Below are positions 63,846-64,000 of a DNA stretch of 64,000 nucleotides, piece by piece. Below the pieces are notes generated by a model that ran no database searches, was not told the origin of the DNA, and was given only the letters and a program-made list of their open reading frames with translations. The position numbers and the translations under genes are program-made. Each line of letters starts with the position of its first letter. Position 1 is the first letter of the stretch. The DNA is from Verminephrobacter eiseniae EF01-2 (GTDB taxonomy: Bacteria > Pseudomonadota > Gammaproteobacteria > Burkholderiales > Burkholderiaceae_C), in assembly GCF_000015565.1 (NCBI RefSeq), contig NC_008786.1, positions 1,302,001-1,366,000 of the forward strand. The letters run 5' to 3'.

Positions 63846-63978
63846 CCATTTGGCGCCGCATCTCTCGGCTTGTTAGCGTCCAGAGCGCATATCCCAGTGA
63901 GATATCCGGTTGCCAGTGTAACCTGATTCGCCACATCTGCTACAACCACCCCCGTCAATCAATGCATGAGAGGTACCA

Positions 63979-64000
63979 ATGAACAAGGCCGTCGCTTATC
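63979..64000 (+). CDS. Start of a gene cut by the window end
   Basis: ATG 63979 follows GAGAGG at a good ribosome-binding distance and opens seven codons (MNKAVAY) before the window ends. Too little remains to name it. Confidence 0.5.

Noticed and set aside
1..64000. tRNA and rRNA genes
   Set aside because: No cloverleaf with intact T-loop consensus and no rRNA segment was noticed by eye; a dedicated scan could still find one.

Overview
The window looks like chromosome of a GC-rich betaproteobacterium, most likely Comamonadaceae in the Verminephrobacter/Acidovorax neighbourhood. This is inferred from gene content: Bug-type solute-binding proteins, a split methionine synthase, trpE-trpG-trpD-trpC, a gltIJKL transporter, BamC and YggX. 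It was not tested by alignment. Both edges cut genes: the first CDS is open to base 2, and the last begins 22 bases before the end.

Bases 2-17925 are a defence island on the + strand, built as one tightly coupled operon with ATGA overlaps or gaps of 0-12 bases. Its core is a DISARM system: a large N6-adenine methyltransferase (drmMI type), helicase drmA, DUF1998 protein drmB and the first ~53 codons of drmC. Set among these are a DUF2075 ATPase, a retron-like module (phosphoribosyltransferase/winged-helix effector plus reverse transcriptase), a GHKL ATPase with a C-terminal nuclease-like domain, and a DUF1016 nuclease. The effector's last ~70 codons lie on a dense cluster of hairpins that I propose is the retron msr-msd RNA. 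drmC breaks off at the 3' end of a phosphonate-type HD oxygenase gene, which marks the right border of the island.

Bases 17923-35490 are mostly core and metabolic genes: HD oxygenase, BioC-like methyltransferase, comF, HpaI-type aldolase, two Bug proteins, KbaZ/GatZ-like protein, phospholipid methyltransferase-like protein, trhP, the homocysteine-methyltransferase half of MetH, a LysR regulator, an acyl-CoA dehydrogenase, dapA, bamC and an M20 peptidase. Two inverted copies of a ~166 bp MITE-like element flank the kbaZ-pmtA-trhP segment.

Bases 35689-41575 are a five-gene minus-strand operon: sbnA, sbnB, an FAD/NAD(P)-binding protein, a GST-like protein and a LctP-type permease. SbnA and SbnB make L-2,3-diaminopropionate, but no siderophore synthetase or NRPS is present, so the end product is unknown. 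Behind sbnA lie decayed IS4-family and IS66-family transposase fragments.

Bases 42753-62994 are chromosomal backbone: trpC, trpD, trpG, trpE behind a Trp-codon leader peptide with attenuator-like pairing, htpX, pyrC, gltLKJI, dienelactone hydrolase, mnmC, yggX, sbp, a DmdC-like dehydrogenase with its TetR regulator, argB and two glycosyltransferases. The last kilobase holds a frameshifted IS110-family fragment, a hairpin terminator and the start of one more gene.
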